Part shown: positions 23,290 through 34,004 of the stretch, in pieces
Numbering within the stretch: the first letter of the stretch is position 1
Layout: every line of letters starts with the position of its first letter
Source: Scilla litardierei
Lineage: Eukaryota > Streptophyta > Magnoliopsida > Asparagales > Asparagaceae
Length of the DNA: 64,000 nt
Assembly (NCBI GenBank): GCA_030789695.1
Contig: CM061141.1
Coordinates: forward strand, 172,002,807 to 172,066,806
Reading direction: 5' to 3'
Notes under the pieces: model-generated
What the model was told of the DNA's origin: nothing
Database searches by the model: none
What the model saw: only the letters and a program-made list of their open reading frames with translations
Program-made: the position numbers and the translations under genes

Positions 23290-23923
23290 ATGATGCCCAC
23301 GACAGCAAATGAAACCCTAAATCCATGCTGCGAGATGTATCGTAAAACCAAATCGGAATGAAGCAAGCTAAATTGATTTTGAAACCAAGGGGTTGAGAAA
23401 ATTTTACCCTCAAAATTTACCGTCGACGTCGACTGTGGGAGACTGAGAAGAAGGGAGGAGATGGGGGTTACCCTGTGCTGAGGAGGCTGCGAGAGGGTGC
23501 GTAGATCGGAGGAGGAGAGAGATCGCACGGAGATCGCACAGAGATCGCACAGTTTACAGTTAGGGCATGCTAAGATCGAGAGCTAGGGCGATCGAGGGGC
23601 GAGAGGAGATCGGAGCAAGGCCAAAAGACCACCGGAGGGAGGAGAAGAGCGGACGGCTAATTTTTTTCGGCCCTCACGACGGCGATCTGCCGGCGAGAGG
23701 AGAGCGGAGAGAGGCACGAGGGCGGGGCGCTGGGAAATTGGGGTTTTTCGTATCTCGATCTCAGCTTTGTACGAATGAAAGATAATGGCACGCGCGTAAT
23801 ATTTTCAAAGAACGCGACAATTTCCCCTCCGCTTTGAATCCCATTGCTTGGATCATATCGGACGGCTGAGGATGAAAACGCCACAGGGATTTTACCTGCG
23901 GCTGTGCACAGGCACAGTTTACC

Positions 23924-23924
<1 letters not shown>
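23290..23924. repeat. MULE right TIR
   Basis: This 635-bp inverted copy of the left TIR is uninterrupted. It therefore shows the pre-insertion sequence of the retrotransposon site (CTCGATCTTAGCATGCCC here, CTCGATCTCAG...CAGGCCC on the left). It supplies the likely promoter and leader for the minus-strand gene. Confidence 0.93.

Positions 23925-23978
<54 letters not shown>
23925..23978. repeat. (TA)n microsatellite between MULE and Helitron-like element
   Basis: About 27 TA units continue the tract of 5818-5890. Confidence 0.95.
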
Positions 23979-23979
<1 letters not shown>

Positions 23980-24847
23980 TAGTCATAACCCGTGCCCGCG
24001 GGCACGGTTCATTTAACATTTCTCCTGCGAAATCTTTGTTCCCCGAAAAATTATTTACACATTCAAAATTTAACAGAACAATATATTAGCGTAAAAATAT
24101 TTAGCGACACGGGCACCTTCGGCGCAGGCGTCTTCGGCGTGGAACAACAAATTCGACGTCGAACAACAAATTTGGCGTCCGCGCCTTCGGCGCAGAACAA
24201 CAAATCTTTGTAAAAAAATTTAGCGCGGCGCGGGCGCCTTCGATTTCCCCCGCGAAATCTTTATTCCCCGAAAATTATTTCCACAGCCAAAATTTAACAG
24301 AGCAATAAATTAGCGTAAAAATATTTAGCGGCACGTGCATCTTCGGTGCGGAACAACAAATTCGGCGCATGCGTCTTCCGCGCGGAACAACAAATTCGAC
24401 GTCGAACAACAAATTTGGCGCCCGCGCCTTTGGTGCGGGACAACAAATTAGTCTTAAAAAATTTAGCGCGGGTGCCGGATTAACAAACATCAGGGTATTT
24501 TTACGCTAATTTGTTGTTCTGCTAAATTTAGCGCGGGTGCATGGATTATGATTCTCCACAATCTTTCCCAAGGCACTTTTAGTTTCAAAGTTTACGTTTC
24601 CAAGACACTTTTCCCCCCAAATTTAATCTCCACAATCTTTCCCAATGCACTTTTCCCCTCAAATTTAATTTCCATGTTCTTTCCCAAGACACTTCTAATT
24701 TCAAAGTTTATGTTCCCAAGGCATTTTCCCCAAAAAAATTTCACAAAATCCAATCTCAACCATTGATTTACCAAGATCAAATCTCAGCCACTCTTTATCT
24801 TGTCCTAGTCAGCCCTAGAATTCAAAAAACACTGTCAAATGTATAAT

Positions 24848-24850
<3 letters not shown>
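23979..24850 (-). mobile_element. Non-autonomous Helitron-like element
   Basis: On the minus strand the element begins A|TCTATTATAC at 24850. It ends with an 18-nt perfect palindrome (CCGTGCCCGCGGGCACGG, 23990-24007), then a 7-base spacer and CTAG|T. A hairpin close to a CTRR end and insertion between A and T are the Helitron signature. Both flanks are (TA)n, consistent with insertion into TA. It carries no Rep/helicase coding sequence. Internally a block of about 228 bp is repeated (about 24020 and 24248), rich in AACAACAAATT and TTCGGCGC words. The end assignment is by motif only. Confidence 0.6.

Positions 24851-24911
<61 letters not shown>
24851..24911. repeat. (TA)n microsatellite, right of Helitron-like element
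   Basis: This is the third segment of the interrupted TA tract. It ends at AATTTCTGTCGAC. Confidence 0.95.
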
Positions 24912-24916
<5 letters not shown>

Positions 24917-25600
24917 CTGTCGACAAAATAATCATTCATTGAACGAAGAAAAAGGGGGAAAACCAAACACTGTTAAATCCGTGAAAAACCAAGAAGCATC
25001 ACAAAGTTAATTTACTTTCAATGTGCAATGAACCACGTACAAGCTAACATAATTCAGCTATACATCAATCAAGCATATTCCATGACTTTCCATCAAATAA
25101 TACCATGTTCCACTCGCAAATAAAATGCAATAAAGTGTCAATTATTTAGGGCAGGATTGAAATTATTAACGGGGGAAATCTGAATTTTATCTTTTGGAAC
25201 GACATTTAGTCATTCTCATATTGTCAATTACAAATATGTATTAACTATTTTGCAAAACACCTTGTCCAAATGTAAAAAAACGTGGAATTAAATTAAGTTG
25301 GATAAAGCCTTTTGCTCTTCTTTCACTAATAATATATGGAGTGTAAAACTAAATTGTTTGTTCATAACCCAAAATTATTCATCTAATCCCACGTGATTTC
25401 CACATTAATTTTATTTATATTTAAAAGCAACATTTTCTTTCCAGTGCACGCACCAACTTTAAAAGCAACCCAGCCGGCATGGACCATCTTAATACTAATT
25501 AACACTGAACTAATTTTGAAATAGATCCCTGGTTCTCTTCTATTTAGCTAATCATGCAATTAACTAATCACCTTGTCTAAAAATAGTAGATAAATCTATT
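24912..25600. other. CACTA interior, no gene seen
   Basis: This is AT-rich sequence with no coding frame of note. It probably belongs to the 5' side of the CACTA gene, judged by the minus-strand orientation of its fragment at 4 kb. Confidence 0.6.
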
Positions 25601-25613
25601 GTTAATTTTGCTT

Positions 25614-26170
25614 ACGTCGATGATGTCAGCGATGCTTTCTGGCGATCGCTAAGAAAACCCGATGAAATTGGCGAGATTGAAATCGCTAGAACTCGACTGG
25701 AACGGAGGAGAAAAAGACCTGAAGCAAAGATCAGGCAAACAATCAGAAGAATAAGCTAACAAATGAGCCCTCATGGGGATCAGATCAAGATAAATTTATG
25801 TTATTTTTCTTACGGTGATGATGTCGGCAATGATCTCTGGAAATCGCTAAGAAAAGCTGATGAAATCGACGAGCACAACGTACGGAAAAAAGAGAAATCG
25901 CTACAACGGAAGAAATGCGTTTGCAGATCCGCTCGAAATCGAGGTTGATTGAAGCGATTTGCAGATCCGCTCGAAGAAATCGAAGATTTCGAAGCAAACG
26001 TGCAAGAACTCGTGTTGAAGACAAACGAAATCGAAGCGATTTGTAGATCCGCTCGAAGTCTTCGAAGATTTCACAGCAAACCCGCAAGAACTCGAGTTGA
26101 AGACGAATGAACTCGAAGGGATTTGCAGAACCGCTCGAAGAAATCGAAGATTTCACAGCAAACATGCAAG
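25614..26170. repeat. CACTA subterminal tandem repeats of two kinds
   Basis: A block containing TCGCTAAGAAAA and GATGAAAT occurs twice, about 190 bp apart (near 25614 and 25810). Then three units of roughly 85 bp run from about 25950 to 26170, each with AGATCCGCTCGAAG-type and GAAGATTTC words. The open frames through them are repeat products. Confidence 0.8.
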
Positions 26171-26194
26171 ATCTGCGCTGGCGTAGTATTCTAT

Positions 26195-26534
26195 GAAGCC
26201 AACTTTTAGCGGTTTTGAACCGCTAAAAAGAATATTTTTATGACGGTTTCGCACGTCCAGAAAGTCCCATGGCGGTGATGCTTCATTGTAGCAGCTTAGA
26301 ATCGAGACGAACACAAAATTTATGGCGGTTAACGCCCGCTATAACAAAAAATAATTTCCCACCCTCCGACGGGGTCTTCCCGCATTCAATATTTTTCAAT
26401 GATAGCGGTTTAGAAGCGCTAGAAAATACCTTTTACGTATTAGCGGGTCGAACCCGCTGAAACAGAATCATTTTTGCCGGTTTTTAAAATCGCTACTATA
26501 GTAACTGTTACGGTACACCCTGTCTTTTGTAGTG
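26195..26534. repeat. CACTA right subterminal repeats and terminus
   Basis: Several TAGCGGTTTTGAACCGCTAA-like palindromes end in CTTTTGTAGTG, followed by TAT. They match the left-end set at 1190-1660. Confidence 0.88.
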
Positions 26535-26868
26535 TATGGTGAAATTACTGTAACCATTGATCCAGACGTTCTAGAATGCTTCGTTGGATGCGAGCCTTTG
26601 CGCCCGCCTATGTTCCAGGTTCAAAAATCCATGTTTTTTAACTTATTGAAGTTTCAATAAGTTAAAAAAACATGGATTTTTGAACCTGGAACATAGGCGG
26701 GCGCAAAGGCTCGCATCCAACGAAGCATTCTAGAACGTCTGGATCAATGGTTACAGTAATTTCACCATATTCCCACTCGATTGTTCTTCATTTTCTTCTG
26801 CAATTTGGATGCGAGCCAAGAGATCGAAAACAAAAGGAGGGAGTGCTTGTGCCTCAGAGGGACGGTAG
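26535..26868. repeat. Palindrome 1: inner left arm, centre and right arm
   Basis: The centre is near 26651 (AACTTATTGAA then TTCAATAAGTT with a 2-base gap). The right arm 26653-26868 is the nearly exact reverse complement of 26535-26650 joined to 1085-1189. RNA across the pre-insertion locus would have formed a stem of about 217 bp. Confidence 0.93.
26541..26637 (+). pseudogene. Decayed SINA-like E3 ligase RING fragment (in inverted repeat)
   Basis: This frame reads ITVTIDPDVLECFVGCEPLR followed by PPMFQVQ. It matches the start of the RING domain in plant SINA-like E3 ubiquitin ligases, whose consensus has a hydrophobic lead into DxLxCPxCxEPLxPPxxQCxNGH. Several zinc-binding cysteines are lost (CFVGC for CPxC spacing, QV for QC). 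The acidic stretch just upstream (AEENEEQSSG, 1157-1186) would fit the region before the RING but is in another frame at the empty site. A mirror copy lies at about 26666-26762 on the minus strand. No functional ligase can be made. A double-stranded RNA source is possible. Confidence 0.6.
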
Positions 26869-27480
26869 CTATGAACGGCTGGATCAATGGTTACAGTAAT
26901 TTCGATACTTCCTGGGCCCGAGGACGTTGTTCGCGCTTCAATCTTGAAGGGTATTCCGAAGGAGCGGATAAAGTTCGATGATCTTAGGAAGGATGAGATG
27001 ATCCACGATCGCTAAAAGCAAAAAAATGAACTGTGATCGATACCTTTCAACAAAAAAGAAGGACGCGCAGATCAATCGATTGCATAACTGCAAGCAAACT
27101 CGATCGGACAGATGTAGATGGATCTAGGGTTAGGGTTTAGTTCAGAATTTGGGTGAAGCAAGGGAGATGAAAAAAATTAGTCATCAGTTAAAAGCTTGGG
27201 GGAGGCGACCATAACAATCTATAACCATCTAGTTACCTCGGGCGACCATCGTTGTTACATTTATTATCGTCGTTACCGACTGTCGGCAACCGTGAAACAT
27301 GATAGGAGTGTCGTCATTGCACGCGTCGTTGTAACTGACTGTCAAGTATGTATCATACTTGACACAATGTGCTGGTGATATCCCCCTGACCAGTACTTCT
27401 TGGGCGGCTGACCTGGGTGCCCAGTGTCAGGGACGGTCATATGGAAACCCTTTTTCGGGAATGCCTGATTATAAATGGAC
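26869..27480. other. Linker between palindrome 1 and module copy 2
   Basis: GGATCAATGGTTACAGTAAT recurs here (about 26880) and in the palindrome (about 26741). The stretch near 27180-27350 (GGGCGACCATC, TTATTACCGTCGTTAC-like) is related to 29027-29140. I see no gene. Confidence 0.6.
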
Positions 27481-28985
27481 GAACAGCTGAATGAATGCTA
27501 TCGTCCATATCTGATATCTATATCAAGCATGCACGAACAGCTGAAGGACTTACTATTTCCATATGAAGGTTGTGTGGGCAAATAAAGAAGATGATGATGG
27601 AAGAAAGTAGATGAAGTTGTGAGAAGATGAGTGCTCCTTGTCCGCCATTTTTATAGGGGAATTGGAGCAATCAAAATGAAGCGTATAATAAGTCCTTGAT
27701 CCGACAGTAATGCAATGGATCTCGGGAATCAACAATTATTTACTCAACGCGCAAACCGCGTAATACCAACGCGAAAATCGCGTAATCCCAATTATTTTAG
27801 CATCTGGATCAAAATAGGTTAATTACTCTCCGCGCATCACAATGAAACTCAACGATTTTTCGCCTTGATCAACATTGATGCTAGGAAACGTACTCCCAAC
27901 AATACTTCTCTCCACTAAGATTTTTTAATACATTTTATTCGACACGCACCCCAGGCTAAATAATACAGAAGAGAGTAACTATTATAATTGATCACCGTGC
28001 AAAACGCATGGAAAACGGGATTTGCTCAATGCGCACAACGTAGATAGGTCAATGAGGATGTGACTGCTGCAGTAGAGTTTTACTGTGTGGCTACATCGAA
28101 GACCCCGTCAAGCTACAGAGGGGTGCTCGTGCATATACAAAATACTGCTCCTGAATCTACAACTGATTGATACCAGACATGTGATTTTCCCAAGAATGTA
28201 TGACCGGTGACAAGTGAGCTGGAAAAATTTATAGCCGCTTACATAATTGCTCAACGCTCAGTACCAATAAATTTATGGCCGTTGTGCGCGGTGAGCAAAT
28301 TTTTAATGGTTTAAATAATTGCTCAAAGCGCACAACAAGTAACGCCAGGTGTTCACTTTGAGCCGGTGTGCGCGTTCACCAAATCTGTAATGGTTAACAT
28401 AATAGCGCAAAGCGCACAACATGCAGAATTATGCCGGTTGTGCGCGTTACGCAAAATTTGCGTCGATGACAAATTTGCTCAATGCCCCCACGGGAATAAA
28501 TTTGCCCGTTTTGTGCTTTGAGCATATTTGTGAGATGCTATAATTTTAATCCCACTGCATGCCACTGCAGTGAATCAATCAAATTTCAAATTTCATCATA
28601 CTTAAACACGCACTACCAGCAGAATTATGCCCGTTGTGCGCGTTTAGCTAAAGTCGATGACAAATTTGCTCAACGCCCCCACGGGAATAAATTTGACCGT
28701 TTTGCGCTTTGAGCATATTTGTGAGATGCTATAATTTTAATTCCACCTCGCACCAGCGCAGTGAATCAATCACATTCCAAATTTCATCATACTTAAACGC
28801 GCACAACCCGCAGAATTAAGCCCGTTGTGCGCGTTTAGCTAAAGTTCAAATTAAATCTCATACATATTCTAGTTGATGTTATTTTGAAAATGACCCAGCC
28901 ATTCAAATATATTGATGTACATACTGATACAAATCCAAACTGATTCATTAGCCTATGCTCTTACAAACTGAAACATGTGATTGTC
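27481..28985. repeat. Tandem module, copy 2
   Basis: 27481-27900 matches 30660-31075, and 27905-28985 matches 1-1044 and 31080-32030. Copy 2 has an extra local duplication of about 190 bp near 28600-28860. The same GCGCACAAC/GTTGTGCGC motif pairs recur. No credible gene is present. Confidence 0.85.
27641..27665 (-). promoter_or_regulatory. Possible TATA-type promoter facing left
   Basis: On the minus strand CCTATAAAAATGG precedes, by about 30 bases, a pyrimidine-rich start region (CATCTTCTCACAAC) and a short frame beginning MADKEHSSSHNF. A related leader without a clear TATA lies near 30800, and a similar TATA/leader pair lies near 29320. This suggests that the module carries a transcribed 5' end of some captured gene. 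Confidence 0.35.
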
Positions 28986-29551
28986 GGTGTGATCTGCGTG
29001 CTTCCCCGTCAACTTCCGCGAGTTCATCGGGCGACCATCTTCGTTCCGTTTATTACCGTCGTTACTGATTTTCTGCCATCATCGGCTGGATATGAGTGTA
29101 GTCATAGCATGCGTCATTGTAACCTGTAGTCAGGTATGTAGCCGTTTCAAAGACACCGAGAGGAACTCTGATTCACATGAGGCGTCGAACAACACCAAAT
29201 GGTTGCATAACAAATAGAATGAGCTGTTTATCATCGCGATCGAAAAGGACAGGAGGGAGTGTTTGTGTTTCATAGATGAGGTATAGTGAAATGATGAAGG
29301 GTTTGATGGTTTGGATGGAGTTTATAAAGAGGAGATGGATATGGAGTGTATAGTCGAGGAGTGGAAGGCGAAATGCTCACATATGGAAGGCATTCATGGG
29401 CATGCTTGATTATAAATGGACGATAGCCCTTCGCTGCGTTTATTACCACCATTGCGTAAGTTTCCAACATCAACCATTTAGCTTTACGTGAAAAGAGAAC
29501 TGGTTGAATTCCATCGTCCATTTCTATCGCAAGCAGCAGGCATTATGGCTC
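28986..29551. other. Linker between module copy 2 and palindrome 2
   Basis: It contains a diverged copy of the 27220-27350 stretch (about 29027-29140). It also contains a minus-strand TATA-like site (CTTTATAAACTCC, near 29320) with a CT-rich leader. No gene is recognised. Confidence 0.55.
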
Positions 29552-30192
29552 GCTGTAGGATAACGGAGTATAGTCATCAATTTGAATGGTCAATTTCACA
29601 CTAAATGGACCATGAATGCCCTGGAGAAACGTATGAAATCTGAGGACTACAGGCTGATGCAGTCGCCTCCTGAATATGCTCCTATCCCTGGTCTGCGAAG
29701 AGAAGAATGGCCCCCCCTAGCCTTTGCGCACTGGATGGCTGCCCTGGGTCACATAGGTTGGCGGTGCATGGCTACCGTCCCTCTGAGGCACAAGCACTCC
29801 CTCCTGTTCTTTTCGATCTCTTGTCTCGCAGCCAAAATTGGAAATCTGCAGGAGGAAAGGGACAATTATGATCTGCTTCATCCACAGTCAGATTTGGCTA
29901 ATTTGGCTGCGAGCCAAGAGATCGAAAAGAACAGGAGGGAGTGCTTGTGCCTCAGAGAGACGGTAGCCATGCACCGCCAACCTAATTGACCCAGAGCAGC
30001 CAACCAGGGTGCAAAGGCCCGGGGGGCCATTCTTCTCTTCGCAGACTAGGGAGAGGAGCATATTCGGGAGGCGACTGCATCAGCCTGTAGTCCTCCTATT
30101 TCATACGCTTCTCCAGGGCATTCACGGCATTCACGGTCCATTTATAGTGAAAAACGACCGATCAAATTGCTGAGTATTAAGTCCGTTATCCT
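29552..30192. repeat. Palindrome 2, long inverted repeat
   Basis: The left arm of about 29552-29850 pairs with the right arm of about 29903-30192 around a spacer of about 50 bases, with modest mismatch. The arms share the CCTCTGAGGCACAAGCACTC block with palindrome 1 but lack the SINA-like centre. The left arm carries an open frame (from 29582) with words such as MNALEKRM and GHIGWRCMATVPLRHKHS. I recognise no family. A foldback RNA is the clearest prediction. Confidence 0.9.
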
Positions 30193-30660
30193 ACAGTAAT
30201 GCTAGGGATCTCGGGAATGAACATCTTATTTACTTAACGCTTAATCCCACCAAGAAAAACACGTAATCCTAAGTATTTTAGGCTCAGCTGAAAAAGAGGC
30301 AAATTACTCTCCCCACACGACAAAGAAACCGAACCGTTTTGAGCCTTGAATTGAATTTATGCTATTACGAAAATTACTCTCCGTCAAAGACTCATAAAAT
30401 TCTTTATTTTCCAGCGCAACAAAAACAATCAAATTGTTTCCGTTGTGTGTGCGGATTAATTGGTTCCACTATAAGCCCTTGTGTGTAATGTGGAGTCCTC
30501 AGATGTGAGAACATGTGTGTAAAGCGGATGGATATTGATTCATACTATGACTTTTAACCACCGCGCACGACGCGCACAACGCGCACAACGGCTAATTTTT
30601 TCAGCCCTTCGTTGCGTTTATTACCGTCATAGCGTCAGTTTCCAACATCAACCATTTACT
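30193..30660. other. Linker between palindrome 2 and module copy 3
   Basis: It shares ATCTCGGGAATCAACA-like text with 27719 and 30900. I see no gene. Confidence 0.55.
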
Positions 30661-32030
30661 TTACGTGAAAAGACTACTGGATGAATGCTATCGTCCATAT
30701 CTTTATCAAGAATACACGAACAGCAGGAGAACTTATTGTTTCCAGACGGTGGTTGTGTGCGTAAATTAAGAAGAAGGTATAGAGGGAAGTAGAGGAAGTT
30801 GTGAGAAGAAGATGAGGGCTCGTTGTAAGCCACTTAGGAATTTGACCAATAAGAATGAAGAGTATACTAAGCCCGTGATCCTATAGTAATGCAATGGTTC
30901 TCGGGAATCAACATTTATTTACTCAACGCGCACACCGCGTAATACCAACGCGAAAGTCGCGGAATCCCAATTATTCTATCATTTGTAACAAAATAGGTTA
31001 ATTATTCTCCGCTCAAAACAAGGAAACTCAACGGCTTTTCGCCGTGATCAACATTGATGCCAATTGGAAAATTACTCCCAACAATACTAATCTGCACTAA
31101 TCTTTTTTCTTACATTTTATTCGACACGCACACCGTGATAAATAATACAGAAGCGAGTACCAATCTTAAATGCTCACCGTGCAAAACGCATGGAAAACCA
31201 GAATTGCTCAAGATGCACAACGCACAATGCGTGGCAGCGAATTGTATTGGTTTATGAGGATGAGCCGGCAGTAGAGTTCTACACTTCTACTGTGTGGCTA
31301 TATCGAAGACCCCGTCATGCTACGGAGGGGTGCTCGTGAATATACAAAATACTGCTCGTGAATCTACAGCTGATTGATACCAGACATATGATATTCCCAA
31401 GAATGTTTGACCGTTGGGAAGCGAGTGGTAAAAATTTATAGCCGCTTACATAATTGCTCAACGCTCAGAACCATCAAATTTATGGCCGTTGTGCGCATTG
31501 AGCATATTTATAATAGGTAATTTAATTACGCAAAGCGCACAACAAGCATAGCCAGAGCCAGGTGTTCGCTTTGAGCATCTACGGTATGTTATGAACAATT
31601 GTTTTACGCGCGCAACTAGCAGAATTTTACCCGTTGTGCGCGTTAAGCTGATGTTGCATCGATGACAAATTTTCTCAACGCGACCACGGGAATAAATTTG
31701 CCCGTTTTGCGCTTTGAGCATATTTGTGAGATGCTATAATTTTAATTCCAAATTTCATCATACTTAATCTGAATCCCAATCAAGCCTACATGCAAACTTT
31801 TAGATTGAAGTCTTATTATACTAGTTCAATCTGAAAACATTGTAGATTAAACCGGATACTTATTCACTCTGACTCAGAAACTACATGCAAACTTTAAAAT
31901 TGAATCTGATACTTATTCAAGCTGAAGGCATATTCGATCGAATTCAACTATATTGATGTACATACTGATACAGATCCAAACTGATTCATTAGCCTATGCT
32001 CTTACAAACCGATACATATGATTGTCTACA
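30661..32030. repeat. Tandem module, copy 3
   Basis: It is collinear with 27481-28985 at an offset of about 3.17 kb. It also shares with copy 1 the stretch (near 31765-31930) that copy 2 lacks. It contains diverged hairpin motifs such as GCAGAATTTTACCCGTTGTG (near 31619-31638). Confidence 0.85.
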
Positions 32031-32836
32031 TAGATGTTTGCAATGAAGGGCTCGCTGTTGGATAACGGACTTGTACTCATCAATTTGAATGGTCAATTTC
32101 ACTATAAATGGACCGTGAACGCCCTCAAAAATTTCGCTTTGTGTATGAGATTACCCTAAAAAATTACTCACAGCGCAACATCTGTATATTCTGTATATTC
32201 ACGAGCACAACAACTGTAGACTCACGGGTTCTTTCCATGACTCACAGTAAATCAACTGTAGTCTCATCCTCATCCTTGGACAGTCCAATTCGTCTATAAT
32301 AAATGGCGTCTCATTCTAAAATGTTGGTAACGGCTAATTTGATTGCAGCATTCAAAACCTCTCCATAAATACGCAGTTAAAGCCTCGGTTTAATACGCAG
32401 CATTCAAAGCATATTTTAATACTCGTTTAATATTTGACCATTTGAATTCATAACAGCTATTTTTTGAACTCTATTTATATCCCTCTGCTTTCCTCAAGAA
32501 AATACACGGAAAAATTGCTTCTTCCAAAAATTCTTCTTTGCTTCATCCCGTTCTCCTGGGTAGCTGTACTGTGCAAAATCCAAAGTCTCTGGCCAAGTGT
32601 GGACGCGGCCAGGGGCTGCTGTGTTAACCTTCGGGAGCAACCGGCAACAGCGATTACCATCGAGGTCGCGCCACAGCGGTTTCAATTACATCTGCTAAGT
32701 ATTCTGCTTCTCTGATCTTCCTCGTATAGCCACGGTATTCTACGAATTTTTCTTACAATATGTTTATTTCTCAGTTTAACCGGACAAATTCTAACCATTG
32801 CTTCGTTCTGCTTGATGTAGATATATACCATGGTAA

Positions 32837-33106
32837 ATGGAAGATAAAATTGAAAGGTACTCCTGCTATTTCAATGTGGACCATTTCCTTCATGATGTAG
32901 ATGCATGTAAAGAGAATGGGATGGCGGTAGAAAATGACTCCAATGAAATTCGGCTAACTTCGCAACCAAAATGCATCTTCAAATCTTCCCAGAAGATCTC
33001 AGCGGTCAGCGTATCTTCTCGGATAAAGAAGCATTGGCAACCAAAATGCACCTTCAAATCTTCCCAGAAGATCTCAGTGGTCAGCGGACCTTCTAGGATA
33101 CATTAG
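32837..33106 (+). pseudogene. Duplicated 89-codon frame of block A, probable 5' part of transposase-like gene
   Basis: It starts MEDKIERYSCYF and contains an in-frame tandem repeat of about 23 residues (QPKCIFKSSQKISAVS, then QPKCTFKSSQKISVVS). It follows a likely acceptor (TTGATGTAG). The homologous frame at 36611-36880 has the same length, so the frame has been kept or the duplication is recent. I know no family for it. The downstream FAR1-like fragments in both blocks suggest it was the start of a MULE transposase gene or its leader. Confidence 0.4.
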
Positions 33107-33235
33107 CATTTTCTTCCTTGCCTCCGTCTGAAAGTATGGATTTTCCAGGTATTCCATTTGGTAAGTATATACTTTTCAATACACTGTAGGTGAAATTCTT
33201 ATTCAATTGGGTGGAAAATGATGTAGAAATTTGGT

Positions 33236-33860
33236 CAGTGGAGGTTAACAGTCGTTGAGGGCAGGCACAACCATCAAGCTGCTAATTATGTCGAGGGCCA
33301 TTCCGATGAAGGGCAGTTGCAGGGAATGGAGATGGAATCATTGAGAGATTTGGCAAATAGCACGCTGAGGCCGGCTGAAATTTTGAAAGTCCTGTAGGAA
33401 AATCCAACCTTCCATGCAAATCAATTTATAATGCACGTCACCGATTAAAAAGGGACAACAAGAATATTATCGCTTTGCATGTAAAACTTCCAATAGGATT
33501 CCTGCTGTTTACTTTGCATGTGAAAGAAGCGGGGTTTACAGGTGACACCGAAAGGAAAAAACGACCGACAGGCCAGTTAAAACCAAGAAGTGTCAATGTC
33601 TGTTCTCATTGCATGGTAATGGTGGGCGTCGGCGTTGGCGGTGAGGAGTTAACAGTCGTTGAGGGCAGGCACAACCATCAAGCTGCTAATTATGTCGAGG
33701 GCCATTCCGATGAAGGGCAGTTGCTGGGAATGGAGATGGAATCATTGAGAGATTTGACAAATAGCACGATGAGGCCGGCTGAGATTTTGAAAGTCATGTA
33801 GGAAAATCCAACCTTCCATGCAAATCAATTTATAAAGCACGTCACCGAGTAAAAAGGGAC
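33236..33860 (+). pseudogene. MULE transposase FAR1-type domain fragments (two copies, stop-bearing)
   Basis: Two successive copies (about 33236-33430 and 33475-33860) encode VEGRHNHQAANYVEGHSDEG, then ESLRDL and RPAEILKV. This fits the end of the FAR1-type DNA-binding region of a subset of plant MULE transposases (HNHxxxxYLEGHSxxGRL...RPxxIL). Each copy meets a TAG right after KVL or KVM, and reading on past the stop gives ENPTFHANQF, a plausible continuation. The first copy lacks its N-terminal part. No DDE domain follows. They are fossils, duplicated after the stop arose. Confidence 0.65.
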
Positions 33861-34004
33861 AATAAGAATGTTGATATTGAAAAAAATTCGGTATAAAATT
33901 GATGTTAGGTTTTGTGCAAAATAATCACTTGTTGTAAGAAATTAAAAGATATGTTTACCCATATTGCTACCTTCATATGGAAATTTCTCCACACTTGTCA
34001 CTTG

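Larger units (their letters stand above)
5891..23924 (+). mobile_element. MuDR-like Mutator element (MULE) with 0.63 kb TIRs
   Basis: The outer ends are CGGTAAACTGTGCCTGTGCA and its inverted copy. After the LTR retrotransposon is set aside, the left terminal inverted repeat is 5891-6244 plus 15691-15970 and the right one is 23290-23924, about 634 bp each and nearly identical. Two genes converge between them: a FAR1-type transposase (16636-19146, plus) and a Cauli_VI/RNase H1-N-like gene (22640-23107, minus). The element without the nested retrotransposon is about 8.6 kb. Insertion was into (TA)n, so the usual 8-10 bp target duplication cannot be distinguished from the repeat. Near-identical TIRs suggest fairly recent movement. 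Confidence 0.93.
1190..26534. mobile_element. CACTA (En/Spm-type) DNA transposon, 25.3 kb, carrying nested elements
   Basis: The left end is CACTACAAGAAA and the right end reads, in reverse complement, CACTACAAAAGA. Both ends carry subterminal AGCGGTTT...AACCGCT palindromic repeats, and a 3-bp TAT flanks the element. These are the hallmarks of plant CACTA elements. The only transposase-related sequence seen is a decayed Transposase_24-like fragment at 3964-4289 on the minus strand. The copy is therefore probably non-autonomous, or decayed after being inflated by nested insertions. Without the MULE (5891-23924) and the Helitron-like element (23979-24850) it would be about 6.4 kb. Confidence 0.92.
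32048..34004 (+). repeat. Block A: duplicated module with broken MULE-transposase fragments
   Basis: From ATGGACCGTGAACGCCCTCA (near 32108) onward it matches block B (35884-38262). It contains a TATA-like stretch (CTATTTATATCCC, near 32471) with a CT-rich leader, an 89-codon frame, and two fragments of a FAR1-type domain. Its first 60 bases match the left-arm start of palindrome 2 (ATCAATTTGAATGGTCAATT). Confidence 0.85.

Noticed and set aside
23082..23528. 148-codon frame on the minus strand in the right MULE TIR (mirror at 15732)
   Set aside because: It lies in the leader/promoter part of the TIR and is explained by TIR homology. The real gene starts after the acceptor at about 23114.
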